Of a stretch of DNA of 59,081 nucleotides, positions 43,734 to 51,430 are shown one piece after another. The notes beneath the pieces are model-generated. The model searched no databases. It had not been told where the DNA came from and saw only the letters and a list, made by a program, of their open reading frames with translations. Each line of letters begins with the position of its first letter. Positions within the stretch are counted from its first letter, which is position 1. The position numbers and the translations under genes are program-made. The stretch is from Alphaproteobacteria bacterium (GTDB lineage Bacteria > Pseudomonadota > Alphaproteobacteria > Rhodobacterales > Rhodobacteraceae), in NCBI GenBank assembly GCA_029289325.1, contig JARFTV010000001.1:64546-123626 (forward strand), written 5' to 3'.

Positions 43734-44048
43734 TTGAACATCGACCTGAATTCGCTTTCTCTGAAAGACCTGAAGGACCTTCAATCGCAAGTTGCGCGCG
43801 CCATCGCGGGATTTGAGGAGCGCCGAAAGCGCGAGGCACTGGCCGAGTTGGAAGAAAAAGCGAAGGCAATGGGCTTTTCGCTGGCCGAGTTGACCGGGAT
43901 CACGGCCGGGCGGAAACGGTCGCCTTCCACCGCCAAATACGCAAATCCGGCCAACAAGGCTGACACCTGGTCGGGCCGCGGGCGCAAGCCGCGCTGGTTC
44001 ACCGAGGCGCTGGCTCAGGGTCGCAAACCCGAGGAAATGGCAGTCTGA
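43734..44048 (+). CDS. hvrA: HvrA/H-NS-family DNA-binding protein
   Basis: 104 aa nucleoid/light-response regulator of the H-NS (Spb/HvrA) family. N-terminal oligomerisation coil (LNSLSLKDLKDLQSQVARAIAGFEERRKREALAELEEKA), and a C-terminal AT-hook-like H-NS motif KYANPANKADTWSGRGRKPRWF. TTG start at 43734 is preferred: GAGGGGG lies eight bases upstream and the product then begins MNIDLNSLSL as in relatives; the ATG at 43698 lacks a spaced RBS. Third member of the classical regA-hvrA arrangement. Confidence 0.92.
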   Translation: MNIDLNSLSLKDLKDLQSQVARAIAGFEERRKREALAELEEKAKAMGFSLAELTGITAGRKRSPSTAKYANPANKADTWSGRGRKPRWFTEALAQGRKPEEMAV

Positions 44049-44051
44049 GAT

Positions 44052-44924
44052 TCAGGCCTGCGATTTCAACCATTTGAGAAACGCCCGGGCGGCGGCGCGC
44101 TGTGGCCCGGGCAATGTGACCATGAAATAAGCGGGCAACCGCGCGCGGCTTTCCTGCACCACGCGCAGCCGCCCTTCGCGGACTTCGGCCTCGACCAGGG
44201 CCTCGCTTTCCACCACCAGCCCAAGCCCCTGACGCGCTGCCGCGATGGCCAGTTCTTCGCCACTCACGTCAGTCCGGCTTAGCATCTGCGGCTCCAGCCC
44301 CAGCTGACGCAGAAAGCTGTCCTGTTCCGGCCAATTCCGCGCGAGGACCCAGTCGATGCCCCGCATCTCCTCTGCCGTCAGCGTGGTTCGGCCGCCCAGC
44401 AAGGAGGGCGCGCCGGCAACGACCAGCCGGGCCGGAGCGAGATAGGTCGCCTCCACCCCCGGCCAGTCGCCGTTTCCGTAGCGGATGCCAAGGTCCATCC
44501 CCTCGCGGTGCAGGTCGACGATGCGGGGCTCGGGGTGCAGGGACAACCCGATGTCGGGATGCCGGTCCCAGAAGTCCTTGAGCCGCGGCATCAGCCATTG
44601 CGCCGCGAAGCTGGCCGTCAGCGTCACCTTGACAGGCCGATCCACCGCGCCGTCAAGCAGCGCCTCGACCCCGCGCTGCAGGGCGGCAAAGCCTTCGGAC
44701 AGGGCTGCGTAAAGCTGCTCGCCCTCCGGCGTCAGACTGACCCCGCGCCCGTCGCGCTGCACCAGGGGATGACCCAACTCCTGCTCCAACGCGCGGACCT
44801 GCTGGGCGACGGCGGCGTGGGTCACATTCAGCGCCCGCGCCGCCTGGCTGAAGCCACGCGCCTCGGCCGTGGCGGCAAAGGCCCGTAGTGCCGACAGGGA
44901 GGGCAGGCTGCGCCAGTTGATCAT
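44052..44924 (-). CDS. LysR-family regulator, GcvA-like
   Basis: 290 aa. N-terminal winged helix (LSALRAFAATAEARGFSQAARALNVTHAAVAQQVRALEQELG, about residues 9-50) and effector domain with VTLTASFAAQWLMPRLKDFW, a GcvA/AmpR-type opening, and DLGIRYGNGDWPGV. Effector unknown. Convergent with hvrA (three bases apart) and divergent from a small ORF at 45022, which is the likeliest target by the usual LysR arrangement. Confidence 0.9.
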   Translation of the reverse strand: MINWRSLPSLSALRAFAATAEARGFSQAARALNVTHAAVAQQVRALEQELGHPLVQRDGRGVSLTPEGEQLYAALSEGFAALQRGVEALLDGAVDRPVKVTLTASFAAQWLMPRLKDFWDRHPDIGLSLHPEPRIVDLHREGMDLGIRYGNGDWPGVEATYLAPARLVVAGAPSLLGGRTTLTAEEMRGIDWVLARNWPEQDSFLRQLGLEPQMLSRTDVSGEELAIAAARQGLGLVVESEALVEAEVREGRLRVVQESRARLPAYFMVTLPGPQRAAARAFLKWLKSQA

Positions 44925-45021
44925 ATGATATCCAGACTAACAGTTGGAAAGACTTCCTGAGTCGTATCACGCAGTCATTCATGGCAGAAGGGGCTTCCTC
45001 GCAATGACAAGGAGAAAGCCC

Positions 45022-45168
45022 ATGTTGAATATATTTGCCGATGCCCTGCTGATCGTAGCCCGCTTGGGGCAGCCGCCGGGGCCGCAGCGCCACCGCCGTG
45101 ATCCGCGTGCGTTCCAGGACCTTGAAGGCCTGCGCACGGGTGAGGCGCTGCGCGATCAGGCGCGGTGA
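45022..45168 (+). CDS. Small basic ORF divergent from the LysR gene
   Basis: 48 aa: a short hydrophobic N-terminus (MLNIFADALLIVARLG) followed by a charged, Arg-rich tail. AGGAGA lies seven bases before the ATG, a better RBS than most neighbours have, and a hairpin (GTCATT...AATGAC, 44974-45008) lies directly upstream. No known family recognised. May be a small membrane-associated protein controlled by the LysR regulator, or a chance ORF. Confidence 0.45.
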   Translation: MLNIFADALLIVARLGQPPGPQRHRRDPRAFQDLEGLRTGEALRDQAR

Positions 45169-45175
45169 TGCTGGA

Positions 45176-45769
45176 TCACCCGCAGGCGGTCAGCAACCGC
45201 GCTACCGTCGAGACATAGTCCGCCCGCACCTCTGCGGGCGGGCGAAGCCGGATCTCCAGCCGTCGGATCACCTCGGGCGCTGGCTTGCCGAACAGTCGGT
45301 CGGCCTCGGCTTCGTGGAACCCGGCGATCCGCACCGCCTCCAGCCAGGCGGAAACCTTGTCCGCCGCCTTGATCGCGGTCTTGATGGGTGCAGGCAGAAC
45401 CGCAGGCAGGCCAAAGCGCCGATGCACCGCCGCTGTCAGCCGCTGGTCAAGCTCGTTATAGCCCGGCCCGACCGCTGCCTTCACCGGGCTGATCATGTCG
45501 CCGATCACATATTCCGGGGCGTCGTGCAGGACCGCCGCCAGCCGCCAGCGCTCCGCTATCCCCGGGTTCTGACGGGCAAAGATCTGCTCGACCAGCAGCG
45601 AATGCTCGGCCACCGAATAGGGCCAGTCGCCCCGCGTCTGCCCGTTCCAGCGCGCCACGAAGGCCAGACCATGGGCGATATCCTCGATCTCGATATCCAT
45701 AGGCGTCGGATCGAGAAGGTCCAGTCGGCGGCCCGAGAGCATCCTTTGCCAGGCGCGGGGCACCTTCAT
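45176..45769 (-). CDS. HD-domain phosphohydrolase (YfbR-like)
   Basis: 197 aa, HD-family metal-dependent phosphohydrolase, likely a deoxynucleoside 5'-monophosphatase or related nucleotidase. Metal ligands in YSVAEHSLLVEQIF and AAVLHDAPEYVIGDMISPVK, later KAADKVSAWLEA. The ATG is coupled to the glycosyltransferase stop (TGATG); a GTG one codon upstream is alternative. Substrate not determinable from sequence. Confidence 0.88.
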   Translation of the reverse strand: MKVPRAWQRMLSGRRLDLLDPTPMDIEIEDIAHGLAFVARWNGQTRGDWPYSVAEHSLLVEQIFARQNPGIAERWRLAAVLHDAPEYVIGDMISPVKAAVGPGYNELDQRLTAAVHRRFGLPAVLPAPIKTAIKAADKVSAWLEAVRIAGFHEAEADRLFGKPAPEVIRRLEIRLRPPAEVRADYVSTVARLLTACG

Positions 45770-46734
45770 CACGGCAAGTGCACCGTCGTTTCAGTTGGAA
45801 AGCGGTCAAGATATCGAAGGAACCTGCGACGGCGCAGCACGTGACGCAAACCTACTAGGAACCACCACCATCCTTTACGCATCCGATCGGGAGCGTACTG
45901 TGGCACGCGCTGAACGTCGGGGAAATAAGCCGCTAGAAATGAGTCATAAGCCTTGCGGTACAAAAGGGATATGCACGCACGGCCCGGATCATGCCAAGGT
46001 TTCACGGGACCTATCATGTGTACAATGTTCTGCCCGGCAAGCTCCGCGAAGAAGGGGGCTTTCACATACCACTGCCAGTTCCATACCGGGCTTAACTCTG
46101 CCCAGGCCCTGTAGAGGCAAACATTCAGCAGCGACTGATCATGCGACCTGAACAAATGTCCCTTTTCCGCCCCAAGATCGAGTGCCTTTCGCGTGACTTC
46201 GGCGGTTATGTAAGCTGGTACGTCGATAAGCAGTACTCCAGCGTTGAAGTACGGTGCTGGCGCCAAGTCAAGCGCAGCGAACTCGTGGCGCTGCCTCTCT
46301 GGTGATCCCCATTGTGTGACAACACGGACAGCGCCCAGGCAAAGCCCACCAAGGTCCACCTCGAAAAGCTTGTTGAAGTCCCCACCATGTACAAAAATAT
46401 CTGAGTCGAGATAGAGTATCCGATCGTAGTCGTCCTTCACAAGATCCGGCATCGCAAGTCGCAGATAGGTAGCGTCACCATGCCGTGTTGCGGTGTCTTG
46501 CTGCAACAGCATTGCACCTATCTCAATCTGTAGAACGCGGAGGCCCAAGCCCTTCAGCGCTTCGGGAAGATTCAGTTGTTCTGTTGACGCTATGCAGATG
46601 TCGAAGCTGCGCGACCCCGGCAGCAAAGCAATCTGACGAGCAGCAAAGGCTCCAAAAGGTAGCCAGGCGGGGTTGAGGCAGAATACAACAGCCCGTCGGT
46701 GGACCGCTGGCCCGCTCTCAGCTATGACACGCAC
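45769..46734 (-). CDS. Family 8 glycosyltransferase, low-GC
   Basis: 321 aa GT8-type enzyme using a nucleotide sugar and Mn2+. [29 protein letters not shown] holds the DxD motif at residues 110-112; [19 protein letters not shown] and [12 protein letters not shown] are the other GT8 blocks. GTG start with GGAGG upstream. Base content is clearly lower in G+C than the neighbours (45% in 46381-46440) with different codon use, pointing to horizontal acquisition. Probably acts on a surface polysaccharide or lipopolysaccharide. Sits between the HD gene and ahcY, whose order is likely ancestral. Confidence 0.9.
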   Translation of the reverse strand: MRVIAESGPAVHRRAVVFCLNPAWLPFGAFAARQIALLPGSRSFDICIASTEQLNLPEALKGLGLRVLQIEIGAMLLQQDTATRHGDATYLRLAMPDLVKDDYDRILYLDSDIFVHGGDFNKLFEVDLGGLCLGAVRVVTQWGSPERQRHEFAALDLAPAPYFNAGVLLIDVPAYITAEVTRKALDLGAEKGHLFRSHDQSLLNVCLYRAWAELSPVWNWQWYVKAPFFAELAGQNIVHMIGPVKPWHDPGRACISLLYRKAYDSFLAAYFPDVQRVPQYAPDRMRKGWWWFLVGLRHVLRRRRFLRYLDRFPTETTVHLP

Positions 46735-46795
46735 AGTCGACCTCCAAGTTGGCCCTTCTCGGCAAAGTTGCCTCTGGCACCTTCACGTGTTACCT

Positions 46796-46829
46796 GCCCG
46801 CCCGAAGACAACTGTGTCAAGGAGCGGGC
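46796..46829 (+). promoter_or_regulatory. Possible structured leader at the ahcY RBS
   Basis: GCCCGC (46796-46801) can pair with GCGGGC (46824-46829), enclosing an inner GACA-ACTG-TGTC hairpin and partly the AAGGAG RBS. Could be a small regulatory fold (SAM/SAH-type riboswitches precede sulphur-cycle genes in this group), but no riboswitch consensus was recognised. Confidence 0.25.
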
Positions 46830-46832
46830 TGG

Positions 46833-48233
46833 ATGCTGAATGATCACATCGTGAAGGATATCGGCTTGGCTGAGTTCGGCCGCAAGGAACTCACCATTGC
46901 GGAAACCGAGATGCCCGGTCTGATGGCCTGCCGTGAGGAATTCGGCGCCTCGCAGCCGCTTAAGGGGGCCAGGATCGCGGGCTCTCTGCACATGACGATC
47001 CAGACCGGCGTGCTGATCGAGACGCTGAAGGCGCTTGGCGCCGATGTCCGCTGGGCCTCCTGCAACATCTTCTCGACCCAGGACCACGCCGCCGCGGCCA
47101 TCGCGGCTTCGGGCACGCCGGTCTTTGCCGTGAAGGGCGAAAGCCTGGAGGAATACTGGGACTACACCGACCGCATCTTCCAGTTCGGCGGCGAGGGCGG
47201 GACCTGCAACATGATCCTTGACGACGGCGGGGATGCGACGCTGTACATCCTGCTGGGCGCACGGGTCGAGGCGGGGGAAACCGACCTGATCGCCGTCCCG
47301 ACCAGCGACGAGGAAGTCTGCCTCTTCAACCAGATCAAGAAGCGCCTTGCCGCCTCGCCCGGCTGGTTCACCAAGCAGCGCGAAGCGATCAAGGGTGTGT
47401 CGGAGGAAACGACCACCGGCGTCCACCGTCTGTATGAACTGCACAAGCAGGGCCAGCTGCCGTTCCCGGCGATCAACGTCAACGACAGCGTGACGAAGTC
47501 GAAGTTCGACAACAAGTACGGCTGCAAGGAATCGCTGGTCGACGGCATCCGCCGCGCGACCGACACGATGATGGCCGGCAAGGTCGCCGTCGTCTGCGGC
47601 TATGGCGACGTGGGCAAGGGCTCGGCCGCCAGCTTGCGCGGCGCGGGTGCCCGCGTGAAGGTCACCGAGGTCGACCCGATCTGCGCGCTGCAGGCGGCGA
47701 TGGACGGCTATGAGGTCACGCTGCTGGAGGACGAGGTCGCCACGGCCGACATCTTCATCACGACCACCGGCAACAAGGACGTGATCCGCATCGAGCACAT
47801 GCGCGAGATGAAGGACATGGCCATCGTCGGAAACATCGGCCACTTCGACAACGAGATCCAGGTCGCCGCCCTGCGGAACCACAAGTGGACCAACATCAAG
47901 GACCAGGTTGACATGATCGAGATGCCCTCGGGCAACCGGATCATCCTTCTGTCCGAAGGTCGCCTGTTGAACCTCGGGAATGCAACGGGCCACCCGTCCT
48001 TCGTGATGTCGGCCAGCTTCACCAACCAGGTCCTGGCGCAGATCGAGCTTTGGACGAAGGGCAAGGACTATGCGCCGGGCGTCTACATCCTGCCGAAGGC
48101 GCTGGACGAAAAGGTTGCCCGCCTGCACCTGAAGAAGATCGGCGTGAAGCTGACCGAGCTGAAGCCCGACCAGGCCGCCTATATCGGCGTCAAGGTCGAG
48201 GGCCCGTTCAAGTCGGACCATTACCGCTATTGA
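46833..48233 (+). CDS. ahcY: Adenosylhomocysteinase
   Basis: 466 aa, hydrolyses S-adenosylhomocysteine to adenosine and homocysteine, keeping methylation cycles running; NAD-bound tetramer. [64 protein letters not shown] and the NAD fold [15 protein letters not shown] are diagnostic; ends with SDHYRY. ATG 46833 with AAGGAG eight bases upstream, the open frame further up is not used. Divergent from the GT8 gene. Confidence 0.97.
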   Translation: MLNDHIVKDIGLAEFGRKELTIAETEMPGLMACREEFGASQPLKGARIAGSLHMTIQTGVLIETLKALGADVRWASCNIFSTQDHAAAAIAASGTPVFAVKGESLEEYWDYTDRIFQFGGEGGTCNMILDDGGDATLYILLGARVEAGETDLIAVPTSDEEVCLFNQIKKRLAASPGWFTKQREAIKGVSEETTTGVHRLYELHKQGQLPFPAINVNDSVTKSKFDNKYGCKESLVDGIRRATDTMMAGKVAVVCGYGDVGKGSAASLRGAGARVKVTEVDPICALQAAMDGYEVTLLEDEVATADIFITTTGNKDVIRIEHMREMKDMAIVGNIGHFDNEIQVAALRNHKWTNIKDQVDMIEMPSGNRIILLSEGRLLNLGNATGHPSFVMSASFTNQVLAQIELWTKGKDYAPGVYILPKALDEKVARLHLKKIGVKLTELKPDQAAYIGVKVEGPFKSDHYRY

Positions 48234-48239
48234 TGCCCC

Positions 48240-48265
48240 TTCCCCGCAGGCCCGCCTGCGGGGAA
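48240..48265 (+). terminator. Hairpin after ahcY
   Basis: TTCCCCGCAGG-CCCG-CCTGCGGGGAA, 11 perfect pairs with a four-base loop, seven bases after the ahcY stop. No T-run, but position and strength fit termination. Confidence 0.7.
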
Positions 48266-48361
48266 TACCCCCCGATCATTTTCCGTTGCCGTTTCACCCG
48301 CTTTTCGTAAGCTCCCATCGTCTCGCCACAAAGGCAGACGGGCAACAAAGCGAGGGAAAGC

Positions 48362-48703
48362 ATGGGCAAGCGTGACGAACTGATCGCCAAATATGCCGAA
48401 GATCTCAAGACCAAGTGCAATGTCACGCCCGATCTGGCGCTGCTGACCAAGGTCACGATCGGCTGCGGCCCCTCGATCTATGACAACGATGCCCAGACCG
48501 TCGCTGCCTCGGACAAGGACGAGCTGGAGCGGATCCGGACGAATTTCCTGATGAAGAAGCTGGGGCTTCCAGATGGTCCCGCGCTGATGGCGGGCATCGA
48601 GGCCGCGGTCGAAACCTATGGCAAGTCCGAGCGCAACAAGTACCGCGCCGTCTTCTACTATCTGCTGGTCAAGCATTTCGGCAAGGAAGCCGCCTACGCC
48701 TGA
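48362..48703 (+). CDS. DUF2853-family protein
   Basis: 113 aa, cytosolic, no signal. Sequence KRDELIAKYAEDLKTKC, TPDLALLTKVTIGCGPSIYDNDAQTVA and NKYRAVFYYLLVKHFGK are the DUF2853 family pattern, a small helical family of unknown role common in alphaproteobacteria. RBS GAGGGA upstream. Standalone, flanked by terminator-like hairpins on both sides. Confidence 0.88.
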   Translation: MGKRDELIAKYAEDLKTKCNVTPDLALLTKVTIGCGPSIYDNDAQTVAASDKDELERIRTNFLMKKLGLPDGPALMAGIEAAVETYGKSERNKYRAVFYYLLVKHFGKEAAYA

Positions 48704-48719
48704 TCCCGGTCGATGGTCG

Positions 48720-48742
48720 GGCCCGCATCTCCGCGGGCCTTC
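48720..48742 (+). terminator. Terminator after the DUF2853 gene
   Basis: GGCCCGC-ATCTCC-GCGGGCC followed by TTCC, 17 bases after the stop. A second stem (GGAGGGT, 48886-48892, with ACCCTCC, 48909-48915) lies near the DUF421 end. The stretch 48743-48922 holds no gene that I can support. Confidence 0.6.
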
Positions 48743-48922
48743 CAGACCTGCGGGATTTGAGGCGAATCCTTTGCAGCTTCCGCTTGCCGGACAGGGGGAT
48801 TCGGGCGAAAACCTTACCCAAGGGCAGGATGCCCGGAACCCTTTACAGATCACGTGCGGTGCTTGGGGTGTGCGCGTGGGTGGATGGAGGGTTCCGTAGG
48901 GGTGCGGGACCCTCCATTTCGT

Positions 48923-49597
48923 TCAGTTCTCGCGTCGGGGCAGGGTCCATTCGCTGTGGCCGCAATTGGTGCAGACCTCGGCCGGGGCGGCTGCGATGGC
49001 TCCGCACTCCATGCAGCAGACCGGCCCGTCAGCGGGCGGGTCGTTCCCGTGAAGCTCGACGGGCGGAACGATCCGTAGTCCGGGCAAGGCGGTGTCGCGG
49101 CGGAAGACCGATAACCGGCCCGAAGGTTCAAGATAGGCCCGGTCCACCTGGCCCAGATTCCGGACTCCGGCCAGACGCAGCTTCTCCATCAGCTCACCGC
49201 TGCCATGGTTGCGCGCGGCCAGTCCGTCCTGGAGCATCACCCCGTCCCGCAGCACCTCGACCGGAATGCCATCCACCACCCGCTTGGCCTGTCGCCACCG
49301 GATCAGTACCAGATCGAGGGCCTTGTCGAGCAGGACGACGAGCAGGATTGCCAGCATGGCAGGCAGCAGCGGCATCTCGGGCTGGAACAGCGGATCGCCC
49401 ACGGCCGAGCCCAGCGCAATGACCAGCAGGAACTCCACCACCGACATCTGCGCGATCGTGCGACCACCCACCCAGCGCAGCAGGACCATGGTCCAGGCAA
49501 GGATGACGACCACCCGCACCACCACCTCGGCAAGGAACAGCGGCGGAAGACCGGCGAGCAGCAGGCGCCCAAGGTCGAACGGTGCGATCTGGTCCAT
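48923..49597 (-). CDS. DUF421 membrane protein with C-terminal zinc ribbon
   Basis: 224 aa. Membrane helices within the first 110 residues, DUF421/YetF-type signatures MSVVEFLLVIALGSAVGDP and VDGIPVEVLRDGVMLQDGL, then a terminal segment with CMEC and CTNC cysteine pairs (last 32 residues) that reads as a small zinc ribbon. YetF-like proteins are linked to stress and cell-envelope homeostasis; the biochemical role is unknown. ATG with GGGGGAA upstream, 18 bases beyond an EcfG-type promoter. Confidence 0.85.
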   Translation of the reverse strand: MDQIAPFDLGRLLLAGLPPLFLAEVVVRVVVILAWTMVLLRWVGGRTIAQMSVVEFLLVIALGSAVGDPLFQPEMPLLPAMLAILLVVLLDKALDLVLIRWRQAKRVVDGIPVEVLRDGVMLQDGLAARNHGSGELMEKLRLAGVRNLGQVDRAYLEPSGRLSVFRRDTALPGLRIVPPVELHGNDPPADGPVCCMECGAIAAAPAEVCTNCGHSEWTLPRREN

Positions 49598-49615
49598 GAA
49601 TTCCCCCGGACCGGA

Positions 49616-49641
49616 AACCCGATCCGCGACCCTGCGGTTCC
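49616..49641 (-). promoter_or_regulatory. EcfG-type promoter of the DUF421 gene
   Basis: Minus strand GGAAC-N17-GGTT, ending 18 bases before the DUF421 ATG. Fits the general-stress sigma consensus GGAAC-N16/17-(C/G)GTT. Confidence 0.75.
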
Positions 49642-49643
49642 AC

Positions 49644-49669
49644 GGAACTTTCTTGGGGGCCAAACGGTT
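49644..49669 (+). promoter_or_regulatory. EcfG-type promoter of the first DUF2934 gene
   Basis: GGAAC-N17-GGTT, -10 ending 30 bases before the DUF2934 ATG. Lies two bases from the divergent promoter above, a back-to-back arrangement. Confidence 0.75.
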
Positions 49670-49699
49670 GTTTCTTTAGCAAGCGGAAGGGTCACTGAC

Positions 49700-49897
49700 A
49701 TGGAACAGACCGAAATCGAACGTATCCAGCTTCGTGCCTACGAGATCTGGGAGGAAGCGGGCCGCCCGGCCGGGCGAGAGGCCGAACATTGGCAGCAGGC
49801 GCAGGCCGAGCTAGCCGCGAAGGACGCCTTTGGTCTCGACCCCGAAGAGGTCGCAGCCCTGCGTGAAGGCGCCGAGCCGATCAAGGATGAACCCTAG
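49700..49897 (+). CDS. DUF2934 small stress protein (1)
   Basis: 65 aa. The core RIQLRAYEIWEEAGRPAGREAEHWQQAQAEL is the DUF2934 signature, an acidic helical module frequent next to general stress genes. Function unknown. The open frame upstream is antisense to the DUF421 gene, so the ATG at 49700 behind the EcfG promoter is taken. A second DUF2934 protein occurs at 56034-56297. Confidence 0.85.
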   Translation: MEQTEIERIQLRAYEIWEEAGRPAGREAEHWQQAQAELAAKDAFGLDPEEVAALREGAEPIKDEP

Positions 49898-49901
49898 GCC
49901 G

Positions 49902-49926
49902 GGAACCCTGCCCTACACCGAGCGTT
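49902..49926 (+). promoter_or_regulatory. EcfG-type promoter of the small membrane protein gene
   Basis: GGAAC-N16-CGTT, a perfect match to the EcfG consensus, ending 28 bases before the ATG at 49955. Confidence 0.85.
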
Positions 49927-49954
49927 TCCTCAGGAAGCCTAGGAAAGGGAAGCC

Positions 49955-50161
49955 ATGTCTGCCCCCCGCACGAATATCGAAAAACAGAAGCGCCGCCACA
50001 TCGTCCCTCTGCTTGGCATGGCGGTGGTGGTGGTGTTCGCCGTCGGCCTGATCCTGTACTGGCAGTTCGAGGAAGCCGCTCAGGGCGATGCGCCCGGTGT
50101 AGAGGAACCGTCCGATCCGGGAGCCACGCCAAGACTGCCGTCCGACGCGCCACCGCCCTGA
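49955..50161 (+). CDS. Small single-pass membrane protein
   Basis: 68 aa: short basic cytosolic end (IEKQKRRH), one membrane helix (residues 16-37) and an acidic, proline-rich tail. No family recognised; the layout (short N-in helix plus Pro-rich outer tail) recurs in the 128 aa protein at 57509. RBS AGGAAAGGGAAG. Its EcfG-type promoter places it in the stress set. Confidence 0.75.
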   Translation: MSAPRTNIEKQKRRHIVPLLGMAVVVVFAVGLILYWQFEEAAQGDAPGVEEPSDPGATPRLPSDAPPP

Positions 50162-50219
50162 TCACCCGTCATTCGATCGTGTGCATGACCATCGTGCGCG
50201 ACTTCATCGGCCAAGAAAA

Positions 50220-50245
50220 ACGGCGCGGGCAAATGCCCGCGCCGT
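50220..50245 (-). terminator. Terminator of the Gln/Gly-rich gene
   Basis: Minus strand ACGGCGCGGGCA-TT-TGCCCGCGCCGT followed by TTTTC: 12-pair stem and T-run, just past the stop at 50252. Confidence 0.85.
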
Positions 50246-50251
50246 AGAAGT

Positions 50252-50494
50252 TCAGTCGCGGCGCTGGCCGGACTGGCCGCCTTGCTGGCCCTGACCGCCG
50301 CCTTGCTGATGACGGCCGGGCTGCTGGCCGGACTGCTGGCCCTGACCGCCTTGCTGGCCGCCCTGTTGACCCATACCGCCCTGCTGGCCCTGCTGATGCT
50401 GACCGCCCTGATTCTGGCCGCCTTGGCCACCCTGACGCTGGTCGGGGTTGATCTGCTGGCCTTGGTTCTTCTGCTGGTCGTTCTGGTTTGCCAT
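50252..50494 (-). CDS. Low-complexity Gln/Gly-rich protein
   Basis: 80 aa composed almost only of Gln, Gly, Asn, His and a few charged residues (GGQGGQNQGGQ-like runs). ATG 50494 is preceded by AGAGGAG. Such hydrophilic, glycine/glutamine repeats resemble hydrophilin/desiccation-type stress proteins, an inference from composition. Its own EcfG-type promoter and terminator argue that it is a real gene. A hydrophobic rightward frame on the other strand is an artefact of the repeats. Confidence 0.75.
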   Translation of the reverse strand: MANQNDQQKNQGQQINPDQRQGGQGGQNQGGQHQQGQQGGMGQQGGQQGGQGQQSGQQPGRHQQGGGQGQQGGQSGQRRD

Positions 50495-50539
50495 TTGGTC
50501 TTCTCCTCTGACATGCCGACTACCGGCCTGTAGGAAAGG

Positions 50540-50564
50540 AACCGGCAGCGCCCCCGTATGTTCC
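50540..50564 (-). promoter_or_regulatory. EcfG-type promoter of the Gln/Gly-rich gene
   Basis: Minus strand GGAAC-N16-GGTT, ending 45 bases before the ATG at 50494. The same bases on the plus strand give GGAAC-N16-TGTT, a weaker rightward match toward ku. Confidence 0.65.
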
Positions 50565-50585
50565 CCGGAATCCAGCCGCATCCGG

Positions 50586-50611
50586 GGAACCGCGTCGTGC
50601 TGGCGGACGTT
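50586..50611 (+). promoter_or_regulatory. EcfG-type promoter of ku (1)
   Basis: GGAAC-N17-CGTT, perfect consensus, ending 24 bases before the ku ATG at 50636. Confidence 0.85.
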
Positions 50612-50635
50612 TGCCCACTCGCAACGGAGGGCAGC

Positions 50636-51430
50636 ATGGCACCGCGCAGCTTCTGGAAGGGTTATCTGAAACTGTCGCTCGTGACCTGCCCGGTCGCGAT
50701 GACCCCGGCAACCAGCGACAGCGGAAGGTTGCGCTTTCACACGCTGAACCGGACCACGGGCAACCGGGTGGTCCAGCAATATGTCGATGCGGGGACCGGC
50801 AAACCCGTGGCCGAGGAGGACGAGGCCAAGGGTTATCCCCGGGGCGAGGATGATCATGTCCTGCTGGAGGACGACGAGATCGACGCCGTCGCCCTGGAAA
50901 GCACGCGCACGATTGATATCGAACGCTTCGTGCCCCAGGGCTCCATCGGCTGGATCTGGTATGACAAGCCGCATCTTCTGGTTCCCAACGACAAGGTGGG
51001 CGAAGAGGCCTTCGCCGTGATCCGCGAGGCGATGCGGGAAACCGGCATGGCGGGGATCGCGCGGCTGGTGCTTTATCGCCGCGAGCGGGCGGTCCTCCTG
51101 CGGCCTTGTGGCAAGGGGATCGTGCTCTGGACCCTCCGCTACGGCGACGAGGTGCGGCCCGAGGGTGAGTATTTCGCGCGGCTTGAGGACAAGAAGGTGG
51201 ACCGCGACCTGCTGAAGCTGGTCGAAAAGCTCATCGAGGCGCGCAAGGCGGACTGGACCCCGGAACTCGTGGCGGATCCGGTGCAGGAGCGGCTGGTCGA
51301 CATCATCGAGGCCAAACGGAAGGGCCGCAAACCCCCGAAGAAGCCCGCTGCGCCCAAGGATCGGCCGGACAATGTGGTCAACATCATGGATGCGCTGAAG
51401 CGCAGCATCGCGGCCGAGAAGCGGCGCTAG
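50636..51430 (+). CDS. ku: Ku DNA end-binding protein (1)
   Basis: 264 aa prokaryotic Ku, binds double-strand ends and recruits LigD for non-homologous end joining. PRSFWKGYLKLSLVTCPVAM opens the Ku core; HTLNRTTGNRVVQQY, VAEEDEAKGYPRGEDDHVLLEDDEID and TIDIERFV follow; the tail is Lys/Pro-rich. RBS GGAGGG upstream. It converges on ligD with a four-base overlap. A second Ku gene lies behind ligD, so the pair could form a heterodimer as proposed for rhizobial multi-Ku systems. Confidence 0.93.
   Translation: MAPRSFWKGYLKLSLVTCPVAMTPATSDSGRLRFHTLNRTTGNRVVQQYVDAGTGKPVAEEDEAKGYPRGEDDHVLLEDDEIDAVALESTRTIDIERFVPQGSIGWIWYDKPHLLVPNDKVGEEAFAVIREAMRETGMAGIARLVLYRRERAVLLRPCGKGIVLWTLRYGDEVRPEGEYFARLEDKKVDRDLLKLVEKLIEARKADWTPELVADPVQERLVDIIEAKRKGRKPPKKPAAPKDRPDNVVNIMDALKRSIAAEKRR

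Noticed and set aside
48834-48860. GGAAC-N17-CGGT resembling an EcfG promoter
   Set aside because: The -10 does not fit (CGGT) and no supported gene follows on that strand.
50282-50533. Very hydrophobic 83-codon rightward frame
   Set aside because: It is the opposite strand of the Gln/Gly codons of the low-complexity gene, which gives Leu/Ala runs; no RBS.
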